Assembly: GCA_021775755.1 (NCBI GenBank)
Contig: JAJFHE010000039.1
Span: forward strand, 62,001-126,000
DNA: 64,000 bases
DNA from: Hyphomicrobiales bacterium
GTDB lineage: Bacteria > Pseudomonadota > Alphaproteobacteria > Rhizobiales > JAJFHB01
Reading direction: 5' to 3'
The position numbers were made by a program, and so were the translations under genes. Every line of letters starts with the position of its first letter. Within the stretch, counting starts at the first letter, position 1. Of this stretch, positions 34,761 to 44,748 are shown piece after piece. The notes beneath the pieces are model-generated. The model ran no database searches. It saw only the letters and a list, made by a program, of their open reading frames with translations, and was not told the origin of the DNA.

Positions 34761-35720
34761 ATGCTGATCAAGCACCCCAGAGGATGGGATATCCCGGAAA
34801 CACTGACGACACCGGAGCATGTGTTTCTGAACCGTCGGTCGTTTCTGGCAGGTATGACCGGTGCTGTTGGAGCAATCGGCCTGGGGACACTCAGGGCATC
34901 CGCGGAAGAGATCGACCCGACCGCCGACCTCTATCCGGCCAGGCACAACGAAGCGTTCGTCGCCGGCCGCGCAACGACCCCTGAAAAAACCAACTCGATG
35001 TACAACAACTTCTACGAGTTCGGGTCTCACAAACAGATTTACGATGCCGCCCAGGCGTTGCCCATCAGACCTTGGGCGGTGGTTATCGACGGTGAGGTCG
35101 AGCAGGAAATGACCATCGACATCGATGATCTGATCCGCCGCATGACGCTTGAAGAACGAGTTTATCGCCACCGCTGTGTCGAGGCCTGGTCGATGGTTGT
35201 GCCTTGGACTGGGTTTCCGATGCGGAAACTCGTTGACTTGGCCAAACCTCTGACGTCCGCGACCTATGTCCGCATGGAGACATTTCAAAATCCGGAAGTC
35301 GCCCGCGGCCAACGCGCGAACTGGTATCCATGGCCCTATGTCGAGGGCCTTACCCTGGACGAGGCCGTCAATGATCTCACGTTCATGGTGACCGGCGCCT
35401 ACGGCAAATCCATGGCGAAACAGTTCGGCGCGCCGATCAGGTTGCATGCGCCGTGGAAGTACGGTTTCAAATCGGTCAAATCGATTGTCCGCTTCACGTT
35501 TACGCGCGAGCGGCCGGTCAGCTTCTGGGAGGAAATCCAGGCATCCGAATATGGTTTCTGGGCAAACGTCAATCCGGAGGTTTCGCACCCGAGGTGGAGC
35601 CAGGCCAGCGAGCGCGTGCTCGGCACCGATGAGCGCATCCCGACCCAGCTTTACAATGGCTATGGAGAATGGGTTGCCGATCTCTATAAGGGCCTGGAAG
35701 GCGAACGCCTGTTCATGTAG
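34761..35720 (+). CDS. msrP: Periplasmic methionine-sulfoxide reductase, catalytic subunit MsrP
   Basis: A 319-residue molybdoenzyme that repairs oxidised methionines in periplasmic proteins. The twin-arginine signal is NRRSFLAGM (R25/R26). The molybdenum-ligating cysteine is C139 in YRHRCVEAWSMVVPWTG. Further family blocks are NWYPWPYVEGL and MAKQFGAPIRLHAPWKYGFKSVKSI. Length matches YedY/MsrP. The heme partner msrQ, often adjacent, is not in the neighbourhood. GAGGGAG lies before the ATG. Confidence 0.94.
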   Translation: MLIKHPRGWDIPETLTTPEHVFLNRRSFLAGMTGAVGAIGLGTLRASAEEIDPTADLYPARHNEAFVAGRATTPEKTNSMYNNFYEFGSHKQIYDAAQALPIRPWAVVIDGEVEQEMTIDIDDLIRRMTLEERVYRHRCVEAWSMVVPWTGFPMRKLVDLAKPLTSATYVRMETFQNPEVARGQRANWYPWPYVEGLTLDEAVNDLTFMVTGAYGKSMAKQFGAPIRLHAPWKYGFKSVKSIVRFTFTRERPVSFWEEIQASEYGFWANVNPEVSHPRWSQASERVLGTDERIPTQLYNGYGEWVADLYKGLEGERLFM

Positions 35721-35733
35721 CTCACAGGCCGGT

Positions 35734-36891
35734 TTAAACGTCAAAGAACCTAATGTCGTTACGGGTTTGCGGCGGCCAAACGATTGCGTTCGGACGTCGA
35801 GTGCCGGGTGCTTCGCGGGCCGGGCGCCACGCGGCGACATCTTCGTTGTTTGCGCTCAGGTGGCTTGCGACCGCTGCGAGTTCGCTGCCGGTGCATTTTC
35901 TGATCGTGTATCCCTTGAGGCGGTTCGTCAGGTTCTCCAGCGGCCTGCGCGACAGCAGACCCGTTTCCAGCAGCTCCTTGTTGCGCAACCGGCCGCCGTC
36001 CGGCGTCGTGAGTTCGTGCGTCAGGATGAGGCGCTCCATGTCGCCCCAGCCCGCTTGTGCATCGGTGGCGTCGACGAGGCCTAAGGGAACCTGAAAGCCG
36101 CAGGCAAGCGCGGAAGCTCCCGACGGCCCGGCAATCATGAAACGCGCACGAGATGCGGCGAAGGCCTGCAGCATGAAACTGTTGGGAAGCCGGCTCAGGT
36201 CGACAACGCCGCGGCGTTGGGGAAGAGGGTGCATCTCGGGATGTCCAAGCCGTACGACCTGTCCGCCAAGTTCGTCGATGATGTGATCGGCGAGCGTGTT
36301 GAACGCCTCCGGGTCGCTGTCGCGAATGCCACCGAGATTGGCGCGCCAGCGATAGTTGCTGTCGCGGTAATGAATCGCGGCGAACCAACGATTTCGTTCC
36401 AGTCCGAGCTCGATGAGGCGGTGCGCCAGCCGGTGTTCAAGCTCAGGCGGCACGCGCAGGGGAACAATGTCGGGGAGCCCGTGAACGCTGCGGGCGTCGG
36501 CCATCCAGTCATTGATGACGAAATCGTAGAAGTGCCGTTTTGATCCTTTGCGGGCGTCAACGAATAACGGTCGCCAGAAGCGGTCGCGCTTGAAGCACGA
36601 GCGGAGCCAGGCGGGCATTTCGCCCTTGATCACCCTGACTTTGTCGATGTTGGGCGCGAGCGACATCACTTTGCGGCTGTAAGGCCGGACATCGCGAAAA
36701 TAGACATGCAGTTTGGCGTGGTCGAACTGGTTCTTTACGGTCGCGTAGAACACGACCTTTGAGATGAGATCGCCAAGCGTCGTTTCGAGGGTCTGGGCAA
36801 GGATCGAGAACGGACGCTCCGGGACGCGGCCAATGTCGCGATAGAGAAGATCGGAACTGACCTGTCCCCGCGTGAACGGCTTCGCGCTCAT
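35734..36891 (-). CDS. TIGR04372-type glycosyltransferase
   Basis: A 385-residue protein matching the TIGR04372 glycosyltransferase pattern. It has WFAAIHYRDSNYRWR, then ADHIIDELGGQVVRLGHPEMHPLP, VDLSRLPNSFMLQAFAASRARFMIAGPSGASAL near the nucleotide-sugar site, and a basic, less conserved C-terminus. Members sit in O-antigen or surface-polysaccharide loci, but no such locus is visible here, so the acceptor is unknown. The ATG at 36891 has GGAAACAGG upstream; a TTG four codons earlier is less likely. Confidence 0.78.
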   Translation of the reverse strand: MSAKPFTRGQVSSDLLYRDIGRVPERPFSILAQTLETTLGDLISKVVFYATVKNQFDHAKLHVYFRDVRPYSRKVMSLAPNIDKVRVIKGEMPAWLRSCFKRDRFWRPLFVDARKGSKRHFYDFVINDWMADARSVHGLPDIVPLRVPPELEHRLAHRLIELGLERNRWFAAIHYRDSNYRWRANLGGIRDSDPEAFNTLADHIIDELGGQVVRLGHPEMHPLPQRRGVVDLSRLPNSFMLQAFAASRARFMIAGPSGASALACGFQVPLGLVDATDAQAGWGDMERLILTHELTTPDGGRLRNKELLETGLLSRRPLENLTNRLKGYTIRKCTGSELAAVASHLSANNEDVAAWRPAREAPGTRRPNAIVWPPQTRNDIRFFDV

Positions 36892-37031
36892 GCCTGTTTC
36901 CAAAGTTACGAATCAGTGTTTCTGGTTGCGGGAACGTTAGTCGCGTCGTCGTGCCAAACCATTGATGCAGATCAACAATCTGGTGTGATCGTGCTAAGGG
37001 GATACGCACCGGCGCAGCCCGTCGCGCGGAC

Positions 37032-37178
37032 AAAAAAGAGCCGGACCTAGGGGGGAGAAAGGCCCGGCTCAAAATTTTGCGTCCCGCTAAGGACAAACGG
37101 AGGGCCAATCCAGGGGTGAGGGTCGGATTGGCCATACAGCGGGCGTTGCAAGGGGAGGGAGTAACCGCCCGCTGTGAA
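37032..37178 (-). ncRNA. Candidate small RNA: three hairpins with C-rich loops and a U6 terminator
   Basis: Read on the minus strand there are three stems. Stem I is a perfect 10 bp (ACAGCGGGCG at 37166-37175 with 37136-37145), loop containing CTCCCTCCCC. Stem II is a perfect 9 bp (GGCCAATCC at 37125-37133 with 37103-37111), loop GACCCTCACCCCT. Stem III is 7 bp (GAGCCGG at 37064-37070 with 37038-37044), loop containing CTCCCCCC, followed by six T: an intrinsic terminator. Three hairpins with unpaired anti-Shine-Dalgarno C-rich loops is the layout of alphaproteobacterial small RNAs such as the NfeR1/alpha-r14 type. A 7-bp repeat TGAACGT/ACGTTCA (37175-37181, 37197-37203) lies at the 5' side. 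Promoter not identified. Confidence 0.72.
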
Positions 37179-37299
37179 CGTTGCTCTGTAAAGATCACGT
37201 TCAGACAATATTTGGGGATTGTCGGAGATTCAGCAAGGTGGGCTGGCACATAGGAGATATGCGTCTGACGCATAGCTCATGCTGACAAGTTTTCGCGCT

Positions 37300-38187
37300 T
37301 CAGAAAGACCACTCTTTCGCTTTTGCGACGACAAAGTCCCTGAAAATGGCGACGCGCTTGGAATTTCGCAGTTCTTCGGGATAAACGAGATAGGTATCGA
37401 AGTGCGGCATTTCCTCATCGCGCATGAGCTGAACGAGTGCTCGCCTGTCACCGACGACGTAGTCTGGAAGAGCCGCAATTCCCAGTCCCATCTGAGCGGC
37501 CCGGGCGAGGCCAGTGACGTTGTTGATCTTCAGCACCGACTGGCGCGGCGTGCCGTCTTCGCGTCCGATCGTCTCGAGCACATTGATTGTGTGGAGATAG
37601 GGCGGTGGCGTTCCAAAAGAGAGAATGCTGTGGTTGTCGAGGTCGCTGATCGACTGCGGCACACCGTTACGCTTCAGGTAATCCGTCGAGGCGTAGATGT
37701 GGTAGTGCACGGTAAACAGGCGGCGTTGAATGAGATCGGGTTGCGTCGGCTGGCGCAGCCTGATCGCCACGTCCGCCTCGCGCATGGAAAGATCGAGCTC
37801 TCTGTCGGCCAGCAGTATCTGCGTGTTGATGTCGGGATAGAGCTCGATGAACTCCGAGATGCGCGGTGTCAGCCAACTGGTTCCAAGGCCGATTGTCGTG
37901 GTGATCTTCAGATCGCCTGACGGCTTTTCCCGCGAATCCATGAGCCGGGTTTGCGCGGTGGCAAGCCGGGTGAAGACATCGTGGGCGGTGCGGTAAAGCA
38001 TCTCGCCTTGTTCGGTCAGAATAAGCCCGCGCGCATGACGGTGAAACAGCGGCACCTTGAGGTCAGCCTCAAGGGCACTAATCTGCCGACTCACCGCGGA
38101 CTGGCTGAGCGCCAGTTCTTCGCCGGCATGCGTAAAACTGCCAGCGTCAGCCACCGCGTGGAAAATGCGAAGCTTGTCCCAATCCAT
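37300..38187 (-). CDS. LysR family transcriptional regulator
   Basis: A 295-residue regulator. The N-terminal winged helix is WDKLRIFHAVADAGSFTHAGEELALSQSAVSRQISALEADLKVPLFHRHARGLILTEQG in family order, followed by the effector domain from about residue 93. It follows trxB on the same strand by 63 bp, a linkage seen in related bacteria, and may be co-transcribed with it. The effector and targets are unknown. The C-rich-loop RNA lies about 120 bp downstream. Confidence 0.92.
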   Translation of the reverse strand: MDWDKLRIFHAVADAGSFTHAGEELALSQSAVSRQISALEADLKVPLFHRHARGLILTEQGEMLYRTAHDVFTRLATAQTRLMDSREKPSGDLKITTTIGLGTSWLTPRISEFIELYPDINTQILLADRELDLSMREADVAIRLRQPTQPDLIQRRLFTVHYHIYASTDYLKRNGVPQSISDLDNHSILSFGTPPPYLHTINVLETIGREDGTPRQSVLKINNVTGLARAAQMGLGIAALPDYVVGDRRALVQLMRDEEMPHFDTYLVYPEELRNSKRVAIFRDFVVAKAKEWSF

Positions 38188-38250
38188 TGTTTAGTGCGCT
38201 CCATTGCGGTTCGACGACCGGGCGGGCCGGTCAAGGTCCGCAGGTGCTGC

Positions 38251-39213
38251 TTACTCCGCAGCTTCGCTGTGCGTTTCAAGCGCGGCGAGATACTTCTCCG
38301 CCTCCAGGGCGGCCATGCAGCCCATGCCGGCTGCGGTTACCGCCTGGCGGTAAATGTCGTCCGTCACGTCGCCGGCGGCGTATACGCCGGGCTTTGCCGT
38401 GGCGGTGGAATCGGGAGCGGTTACAATGTAGCTGCCGTGTTGCATCTTAAGCTGCCCCATAAACAATTCGGTCGCTGGAGAATGTCCGATGGCAACAAAC
38501 ACGCCGTCGGCGGAGATCACCTGCGTCGCGTCGGATTTTACATTTCGCGCCTTGATACCGGTGACGCCCGGCGGGTTGTCGTCGCCGAGAATTTCCTCAA
38601 CCACCGTATCCCAGACGGGCGTGATCTTTTCATGGGCGAACAGGCGATTCTGCAGGATTTTCTCCGCCCGCAATTCGTCGCGGCGATGCACGAGTATGAC
38701 TTCCGACGCGAAGTTGGTGAGGAACAGTGCTTCTTCGACAGCCGTGTTGCCGCCGCCGACCACGATGACCTTCTTGCCGCGGTAAAAAAAACCGTCGCAG
38801 GTCGCACAGGCCGAGACACCGAAACCTTTCAACTTCTCTTCGCTCTCCAGGCCGAGCCAGCGCGCCTGGGCGCCGGTGCAGACGATGAGCACGTCGCAGG
38901 TATATTCATTGCCGCTGTCGCCGGTGAGCCGATAGGGCCTTTGTCCGAGATCGACTGAGACGATGTGATCCGACACCAGCTCGGTGCCGACCTTTTCGGC
39001 CTGCTCGCGCATCTGTTCCATGAGCCAGGGGCCCTGAATGAGATCGGCAAAGCCCGGATAGTTTTCCACTTCCGTGGTGATCGTCAGCTGTCCGCCGGGT
39101 TGAATACCCTGAATGAGCACGGGCTCAAGCATCGCGCGCGCGGCATATATTGCCGCCGTGTATCCGGCGGGTCCGGAACCCAGGATGAGAACTTTTATAT
39201 GTCGTGTGGTCAT
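38251..39213 (-). CDS. trxB: Thioredoxin reductase TrxB
   Basis: A 320-residue flavoprotein that reduces thioredoxin with NADPH. The FAD site is [20 protein letters not shown], the redox pair is CATC in [12 protein letters not shown], the NADPH site is [17 protein letters not shown] followed by [10 protein letters not shown], and the C-terminal FAD contact is [34 protein letters not shown]. Length and all motifs are normal. It heads a probable unit with the LysR gene. Confidence 0.97.
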   Translation of the reverse strand: MTTRHIKVLILGSGPAGYTAAIYAARAMLEPVLIQGIQPGGQLTITTEVENYPGFADLIQGPWLMEQMREQAEKVGTELVSDHIVSVDLGQRPYRLTGDSGNEYTCDVLIVCTGAQARWLGLESEEKLKGFGVSACATCDGFFYRGKKVIVVGGGNTAVEEALFLTNFASEVILVHRRDELRAEKILQNRLFAHEKITPVWDTVVEEILGDDNPPGVTGIKARNVKSDATQVISADGVFVAIGHSPATELFMGQLKMQHGSYIVTAPDSTATAKPGVYAAGDVTDDIYRQAVTAAGMGCMAALEAEKYLAALETHSEAAE

Positions 39214-39469
39214 GGCTGCTCGTCAGATGGGGGCGCCGTGGAGGATTTCCAGTCGGGCGGCTGCAAAATAGACCGACTCGCTTGGCGGACAAAGCCCTTA
39301 TCGCTGGCTGTTCACACGTCTTTAGACAGATTCCATATGCTCGTGAAACAGTCCGACACGGGAGAGATGCACCGCTGCGCAACAATATTGCTTATTTCCG
39401 ACCGATTATTGCGCTATGCTCGCAAATATGCGGTGGTTAGGCACTCGTGAGCGCCGCCAAAGAGGTGAC

Positions 39470-39961
39470 ATGAAAAACACCATTAGCCTTGATGCGGTCG
39501 ATTGGCGCATCCTGCGCGAGCTGCAGGACAATGGGCGTATTACCAACGTCGAACTGTCACGCCGTGTCGGGATTTCGCCGCCGCCGTGCCTGCGCCGCGT
39601 GCGGGCGCTTGAAAACGGCGGTGTAATCAAAGGCTATCGCGCCATTCTCGACCAGCGCCAACTCGGTTTCGACGTCACGATGTTTGCCATGGTCGGGCTG
39701 CATAGTCAGGCTGAAGCCGATCTCATTGCGTTTGAAAAACTGGTTGAAGCCTGGCCGGTGGTGCGGGAGTGCTACATGTTGAGCGGCGAGGTGGATTTTC
39801 TGCTCAAATGCGTGGCAACCGACCTTGCATCGGCACAGGATTTCGTCATCAACGAGCTGACATCGGCCGCCAATGTCGACAGCGTCAAGACGACCCTGAC
39901 GCTGCGCCAGTCGAAGAGCGACGCCGTGCTGCCGCTGTCACTGGCGCGCTCAGAGGATTGA
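39470..39961 (+). CDS. Lrp/AsnC family transcriptional regulator
   Basis: A 163-residue regulator: N-terminal helix-turn-helix (VDWRILRELQDNGRITNVELSRRVGIS, then PPPCLRRVRALENGGVI) and a C-terminal RAM ligand-binding domain (VTMFAMVGLHSQAEADL; VRECYMLSGEVDFLLKCVATDL). It probably senses amino acids and often regulates itself. GAGGTGAC precedes the ATG at 39470; an earlier ATG lacks support. Upstream, ATTGCG-N7-CGCAAAT (about 39404-39424) is a candidate autoregulatory site. Confidence 0.9.
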   Translation: MKNTISLDAVDWRILRELQDNGRITNVELSRRVGISPPPCLRRVRALENGGVIKGYRAILDQRQLGFDVTMFAMVGLHSQAEADLIAFEKLVEAWPVVRECYMLSGEVDFLLKCVATDLASAQDFVINELTSAANVDSVKTTLTLRQSKSDAVLPLSLARSED

Positions 39962-39988
39962 CTTTTCTTGAAGATGCAACCGGCGGCG

Positions 39989-40459
39989 TCAGAAACTGAC
40001 GGCCACGAGTTCATAGCTCTTGCCGCCGCCGGGGGTGGCGACTTCCACGCTTTCACCAACGCTCTTGCCGATGAGGGCACGCGCAATTGGCGACGTGATC
40101 GAGATCTTGCCGTCCTTGATGTCGGCTTCGTATTCGCCAACGATGCGATAGGTGACTTCCGCTTCGGTGTCTTCGTCGATCAGACGCACTTTGGCACCGA
40201 ACTTGACGGTGTCGCCGGAGAGGCGTGTGGTGTCGATGACTTCCGCGCGGCTGATGCTGTCTTCGATCTCCGCAACGCGCGCTTCATTGAGGCCCTGCTG
40301 CTCTTTGGCCGCATGATACTCGGCATTTTCCGAAAGGTCGCCGTGAGCCCGCGCTTCCGCGATTGCCTTGATAATTTTCGGCCGCTCGACGGACTTCAGC
40401 CGCTTGACTTCTTCAAGCATGGTGGCATGACTTTCCGCTGTCATCGGAACCTTATCCAT
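39989..40459 (-). CDS. greA: Transcription elongation factor GreA
   Basis: A 156-residue factor that stimulates RNA polymerase to cleave backtracked RNA. The N-terminal coiled coil carries the acidic tip ([36 protein letters not shown], with the conserved D and E). The C-terminal FKBP-like domain ends [23 protein letters not shown]. Start ATG at 40459 chosen by length and a purine-rich GGGAAAAAGCGGAA upstream. It is downstream of carB, with 125 bp between. Confidence 0.95.
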   Translation of the reverse strand: MDKVPMTAESHATMLEEVKRLKSVERPKIIKAIAEARAHGDLSENAEYHAAKEQQGLNEARVAEIEDSISRAEVIDTTRLSGDTVKFGAKVRLIDEDTEAEVTYRIVGEYEADIKDGKISITSPIARALIGKSVGESVEVATPGGGKSYELVAVSF

Positions 40460-40584
40460 TTCCGCTTTTTCCCACTTTTCTTCTGACTGGTGCAGAGCTG
40501 TGCTGCCCAGCAAGTCAATCCTCGATTGCATGAGAGATGATCGCCAGAGCATAATATGCGCTCATTTCGGCCAATCCGCAACTC

Positions 40585-43500
40585 TCATTCAGCGGCGACA
40601 CTCGCCGAGTTTCCGATATAGTCCTGCAGCGGCGCAACCTCAAGATCGCCGGCTTTGCAGGCTGCAATAGCCTCTGTCGCGGCGACCGCGCCGGCAACGG
40701 TTGTGTAGTAGGGGATCTTGTTGAGAAGTGCTGTTTGGCGCAGAGAACGGCTATCCGCAAGCGCGATGGCGCCCGCCGTCGTATTCACGACAAACTGAAC
40801 CTCGCCGTTCTTCATGGCGTCAACGATGTGGGGTCGGCCCTCGAGCACCTTGTTGATCTTTGCACAGCCAACTCCCTGTTTGACGAGGTAGCGCTGCGTG
40901 CCGCCGGTGGCGATGAGCTCAAACCCGAGTTCGCGCAATTGCCGTGCCGTTTCTACGATGCGGGATTTGTCGACGTCTCGCACCGACAGGAACGCCTTGC
41001 CCGATTGCGGCAGCACCGTACCGCCGCCGAGCTGGCTTTTCGCGAACGCCACCGCGTAGGAGCGGTCGAGACCCATCACTTCGCCGGTTGAACGCATTTC
41101 CGGGCCGAGCAGCGTGTCGACTCCGGGGAAGCGGGCGAACGGGAACACCGCTTCCTTGACCGCGACGTGCGCAAACTCGGGCCGGCTGAGGTTGAAACTG
41201 CTCAAAGCTTCACCGGCCATGATACGTGCGGCGATCTTCGCGATCGGTGTGCCAATGGTCTTGGCGACGAAGGGCACCGTGCGGCTGGCGCGGGGGTTTA
41301 CTTCGAGCACGTAGATCTCTTCGCCCTTGATCGCATACTGCACATTGGTGAGGCCTACCACATTGAGCGCCAATGCAAGTTCGCAGGTCTGGCGTTCAAG
41401 CTCGGCAAGCACTTCCGGGGGTAGCGAATGTGGCGGCAGGGAACAGGCGCTGTCGCCGGAATGAATGCCCGCCTCTTCGATGTGTTCCATGATGCCGCAG
41501 ATGAAGACGTCCTTGCCGTCGCACAGGGCGTCAACATCAACTTCGGTAGCGTCGGATAGATAGGAATCGAACAGCAGGGCGTTTTCGGCAAGAACCGCGT
41601 CGACCTGGGCCGCGCGATCACTGGGGAAGCGCATCGAGATTTCCGGCGTTACCAGTTCGGGTAGCGTGTTGGCGACATAGTCGGCGAAGGCGGCTTCATC
41701 GCGCACGATTGCCATGGCGCGGCCGCCGAGCACGTATGACGGCCGAACGACCAGGGGAAAGCCGATCTGTTTGGCGATGCGCCGGCTGTCCTCGATGGAA
41801 TTGGCAATGCCGTTGTCGGGCTGGCGCAGACCGAGATCCTGGAGCAGGTTCTTGAAGCGGTCGCGGTCTTCGGCAAGATCGATGGCATCCGGCGAGGTGC
41901 CGAGGATCGGTATATCGGCGGCCTGTAGTGCGGCGGCAAGTTTAAGCGGCGTCTGGCCGCCGAACTGAACGATGACGCCGACGAGTTCGCCGTTTTGCTG
42001 TTCGGCATGCAGCAGCTCAAGCACGTCTTCCGCCGTCAGCGGCTCAAAGAACAGCCGGTCGGAGGTGTCGTAATCCGTTGACACGGTTTCCGGATTGCAG
42101 TTGACCATGATCGTTTCATACCCCGCCTCGGTAAGCGAGAACGCGGCATGGCAGCAGCAATAGTCGAACTCGATGCCCTGGCCGATACGGTTGGGCCCGC
42201 CGCCCAGGATAACGATCTTACGGCGGTCGCTCGGCGCAAGTTCGCTGCCCGTGTCGCCGGCGGTCAGCCCTGTCTCGTAAGTTGAGTACATATAGGCGGT
42301 TGGCGTTGCGAATTCAGCGGCGCAGGTGTCGATGCGCTTGTAGACCGGGCGTACACCGAGCCCGTGACGGTGCGCGGTGACTTCCGCCTCCGAAAGGCCG
42401 GACAGTTGGGCAAGCCGCGCATCGGAGAAACCCATGGCCTTGAGCAGGCGCATGTTTTCGGCGTCGCCCGGCAGGCCGTGTTCGCGTACCCGCTCTTCCG
42501 TCCGCACCAGTTCCTCGATCTGCTCGATGAACCAGGGGTCGATGTGGCAGTAGGAATAGATGTCACCGCGCGGAAATCCGAGCCGCAGAGCCTGGGCAAC
42601 CTTCAAAAGGCGGTCAGGCGTCGGTGTGCCGAGTGCGGCGCGTATGGCGTTCTTGTCGTCGCCCTCGCCGAGGCCGTCAATGGCCATCTCGTTAAGCCCG
42701 TTGAGGCCCGTTTCGAGCGAACGCAGCGCCTTTTGCAGCGATTCCTGAAACGTGCGCCCGATCGCCATCGCTTCGCCGACCGACTTCATGGACGTGGTCA
42801 GGATGCGTTCGGCGCCCGGGAATTTCTCAAACGCAAACCGTGGGATCTTGGTAACGACATAGTCAATTGTCGGTTCGAAAGACGCGGGCGTGACGCCGCC
42901 GGTGATGTCGTTGGCGAGCTCATCGAGCGTGTAACCGGCCGCGAGGCGTGCCGCGACCTTGGCAATCGGAAATCCCGTCGCCTTGGAGGCGAGGGCGGAG
43001 GAGCGCGAAACGCGGGGGTTCATCTCGATCACCACCATGCGGCCGTCTGAGGGATCGACCGCAAACTGCACGTTGGAGCCGCCGGTCTCGACGCCGATCT
43101 CGCGCAAGACGGCGATCGAGGCGTCGCGCATGCGCTGGTAGTCTTTGTCGGTCAATGTCAGCGCCGGCGCGACGGTAATTGAATCGCCCGTGTGCACTCC
43201 CATCGGATCGATATTTTCGATGGAGCAGATGATGATGCAGTTGTCGTCCTTGTCGCGGACGACCTCCATCTCAAATTCCTTCCAGCCGAGAACCGATTCC
43301 TCGACCAGAACCTCCGTCGTCGGCGAGGCCTCAAGGCCGCCGTTGACGATATGGAAGAATTCTTCGCGGTTATAGGCAATGCCGCCGCCGGTGCCGCCAA
43401 GCGTGAATGAGGGCCGGATAATGGCGGGCACGCCGGTGTGGACCAGCGCGTCGAATGCGACGCTCATCGCCTTGTTGCGGTAGCGTTCCTTGCGGTCCTG

Positions 43501-44082
43501 CTCACCCTCGCGCCAGTCCAGGTTGACTTGCTCTTCGAGACCACGGTGTTCTTCGGAACCGGTGGCCCGGGCGGCGATATCGGCAAGCTGCTGCTCGTAG
43601 CTGGCACGGTCTTCCGCCTTGAGGGCGGTTGCATTGGCAAGCTTGGCGCGCGGCACATCCAGCCCCAGATCCTGCATTGCGATGCGGAAAAGTTCGCGGT
43701 CTTCGGCCTTGTCGATAACATGTGCCTCGGCGCCGATCATCGCCACCCCGAAGCGCTCAAGAACGCCGTCGCGTTTCAATGACAGGGCGGTATTGAGGGC
43801 AGTCTGGCCGCCCATGGTGGGCAGCAAGGCGTCGGGCCGTTCGCGCTCAATGATACGCGCCACGATTTCCGGTGTTATCGGTTCGATGTAGGTCGCATCG
43901 GCAAGCTCGGGATCCGTCATGATGGTTGCCGGATTGGAGTTGACCAGGACGATGCGGTAGCCCTCCGCCTTCAGGGCGCGGCAGGCCTGGGTTCCGGAAT
44001 AGTCGAACTCACAGGCCTGACCGATAACGATCGGTCCGGCACCAATGATAAGGATGCTACGGATATCCGTCCTTTTGGGCAT
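40585..44082 (-). CDS. carB: Carbamoyl-phosphate synthase large chain CarB
   Basis: A 1165-residue enzyme making carbamoyl phosphate from bicarbonate, ammonia and two ATP for pyrimidine and arginine synthesis. The two ATP-grasp halves are evident ([17 protein letters not shown] start; [17 protein letters not shown] at the second half), with the [19 protein letters not shown] and [20 protein letters not shown] blocks and the C-terminal MGS-like allosteric domain ([25 protein letters not shown]). It is ~90 residues longer than the E. coli enzyme because of an insert after residue ~180, as in other alphaproteobacteria. carA is not adjacent. Confidence 0.97.
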   Translation of the reverse strand: MPKRTDIRSILIIGAGPIVIGQACEFDYSGTQACRALKAEGYRIVLVNSNPATIMTDPELADATYIEPITPEIVARIIERERPDALLPTMGGQTALNTALSLKRDGVLERFGVAMIGAEAHVIDKAEDRELFRIAMQDLGLDVPRAKLANATALKAEDRASYEQQLADIAARATGSEEHRGLEEQVNLDWREGEQDRKERYRNKAMSVAFDALVHTGVPAIIRPSFTLGGTGGGIAYNREEFFHIVNGGLEASPTTEVLVEESVLGWKEFEMEVVRDKDDNCIIICSIENIDPMGVHTGDSITVAPALTLTDKDYQRMRDASIAVLREIGVETGGSNVQFAVDPSDGRMVVIEMNPRVSRSSALASKATGFPIAKVAARLAAGYTLDELANDITGGVTPASFEPTIDYVVTKIPRFAFEKFPGAERILTTSMKSVGEAMAIGRTFQESLQKALRSLETGLNGLNEMAIDGLGEGDDKNAIRAALGTPTPDRLLKVAQALRLGFPRGDIYSYCHIDPWFIEQIEELVRTEERVREHGLPGDAENMRLLKAMGFSDARLAQLSGLSEAEVTAHRHGLGVRPVYKRIDTCAAEFATPTAYMYSTYETGLTAGDTGSELAPSDRRKIVILGGGPNRIGQGIEFDYCCCHAAFSLTEAGYETIMVNCNPETVSTDYDTSDRLFFEPLTAEDVLELLHAEQQNGELVGVIVQFGGQTPLKLAAALQAADIPILGTSPDAIDLAEDRDRFKNLLQDLGLRQPDNGIANSIEDSRRIAKQIGFPLVVRPSYVLGGRAMAIVRDEAAFADYVANTLPELVTPEISMRFPSDRAAQVDAVLAENALLFDSYLSDATEVDVDALCDGKDVFICGIMEHIEEAGIHSGDSACSLPPHSLPPEVLAELERQTCELALALNVVGLTNVQYAIKGEEIYVLEVNPRASRTVPFVAKTIGTPIAKIAARIMAGEALSSFNLSRPEFAHVAVKEAVFPFARFPGVDTLLGPEMRSTGEVMGLDRSYAVAFAKSQLGGGTVLPQSGKAFLSVRDVDKSRIVETARQLRELGFELIATGGTQRYLVKQGVGCAKINKVLEGRPHIVDAMKNGEVQFVVNTTAGAIALADSRSLRQTALLNKIPYYTTVAGAVAATEAIAACKAGDLEVAPLQDYIGNSASVAAE

Positions 44083-44315
44083 TTGCGGACCTGAGGCTTG
44101 GAAAGTCGCCGGGTTCCTACACCAACCAGCGCAGAGTCGCCAGCATAAAAAGGCCGCTTGTGGATGGAGGTGGAAGTGTTGGAGGTCTCAGTGGCCTCGG
44201 AATGGCCTCGGGAATGGGTTGGCCGCGGGGAACAGAGCTCCAGTACCAGCATCTGAGAGGGGGGCGGATAATGATGCCGGCAGAAGATGTCCCCCGCGTC
44301 CTAACGTGTCAGGAG

Positions 44316-44480
44316 CTAGGCAGCCTCACACGCAATCCTTTCGCAAGCGCCAAGTGTTACGGGTCCGTCCTGGACGGAGAGCGCCGAGGCCGGCGCGGTC
44401 GGAGCGGGCATGATCATCGCCATGGCGAGGCCAGCGAATACGGCGGTCGTCAGAGCGAGCAACTGGATTTTGCGGTTCAT
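44316..44480 (-). CDS. Small secreted peptide
   Basis: A 54-residue product. Residues 1-36 form a long signal sequence (RKIQLLALTTAVFAGLAMAM); the mature part would be ~20 residues ending ACERIACEAA, with two cysteines five apart. AAGGA lies 8 nt before the ATG. No family was recognised. It lies upstream of carB on the same strand, with a 233-bp gap (44083-44315) in which only short GGCCTCGG direct repeats are seen. Confidence 0.5.
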   Translation of the reverse strand: MNRKIQLLALTTAVFAGLAMAMIMPAPTAPASALSVQDGPVTLGACERIACEAA

Positions 44481-44663
44481 GCGATCGGTCCTTGGCCAAT
44501 GGCGGCGTTTATCTTGAGACAGACAGTGACAGATCGCTTTGGAACCGAACCTGAATGGCATGTTCATCTCCCGTTCATCTTCGTAACGGGCGGCAGACTC
44601 GGCCGGTTTGTGAGTTTCCCGCGGAAATTGGCGGTTTATCGCCGAATTACGATGCGGGATTCT

Positions 44664-44689
44664 GTAAATATGTTCTGGATCATATTTAC
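44664..44689. promoter_or_regulatory. Operator-like palindrome upstream of the TetR gene
   Basis: GTAAATATG-N8-CATATTTAC: perfect 9-bp arms, AT-rich in a GC-rich genome, centred 72 bp upstream of the TetR start. Size and symmetry fit a TetR dimer site and autoregulation. The same region could control the minus-strand secreted peptide gene. Confidence 0.68.
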
Positions 44690-44748
44690 TGGACAGGTAT
44701 CATTTTGCCCAAAGCCCGCCGTGGATGGAGCGAAAAACGGAGACAATC

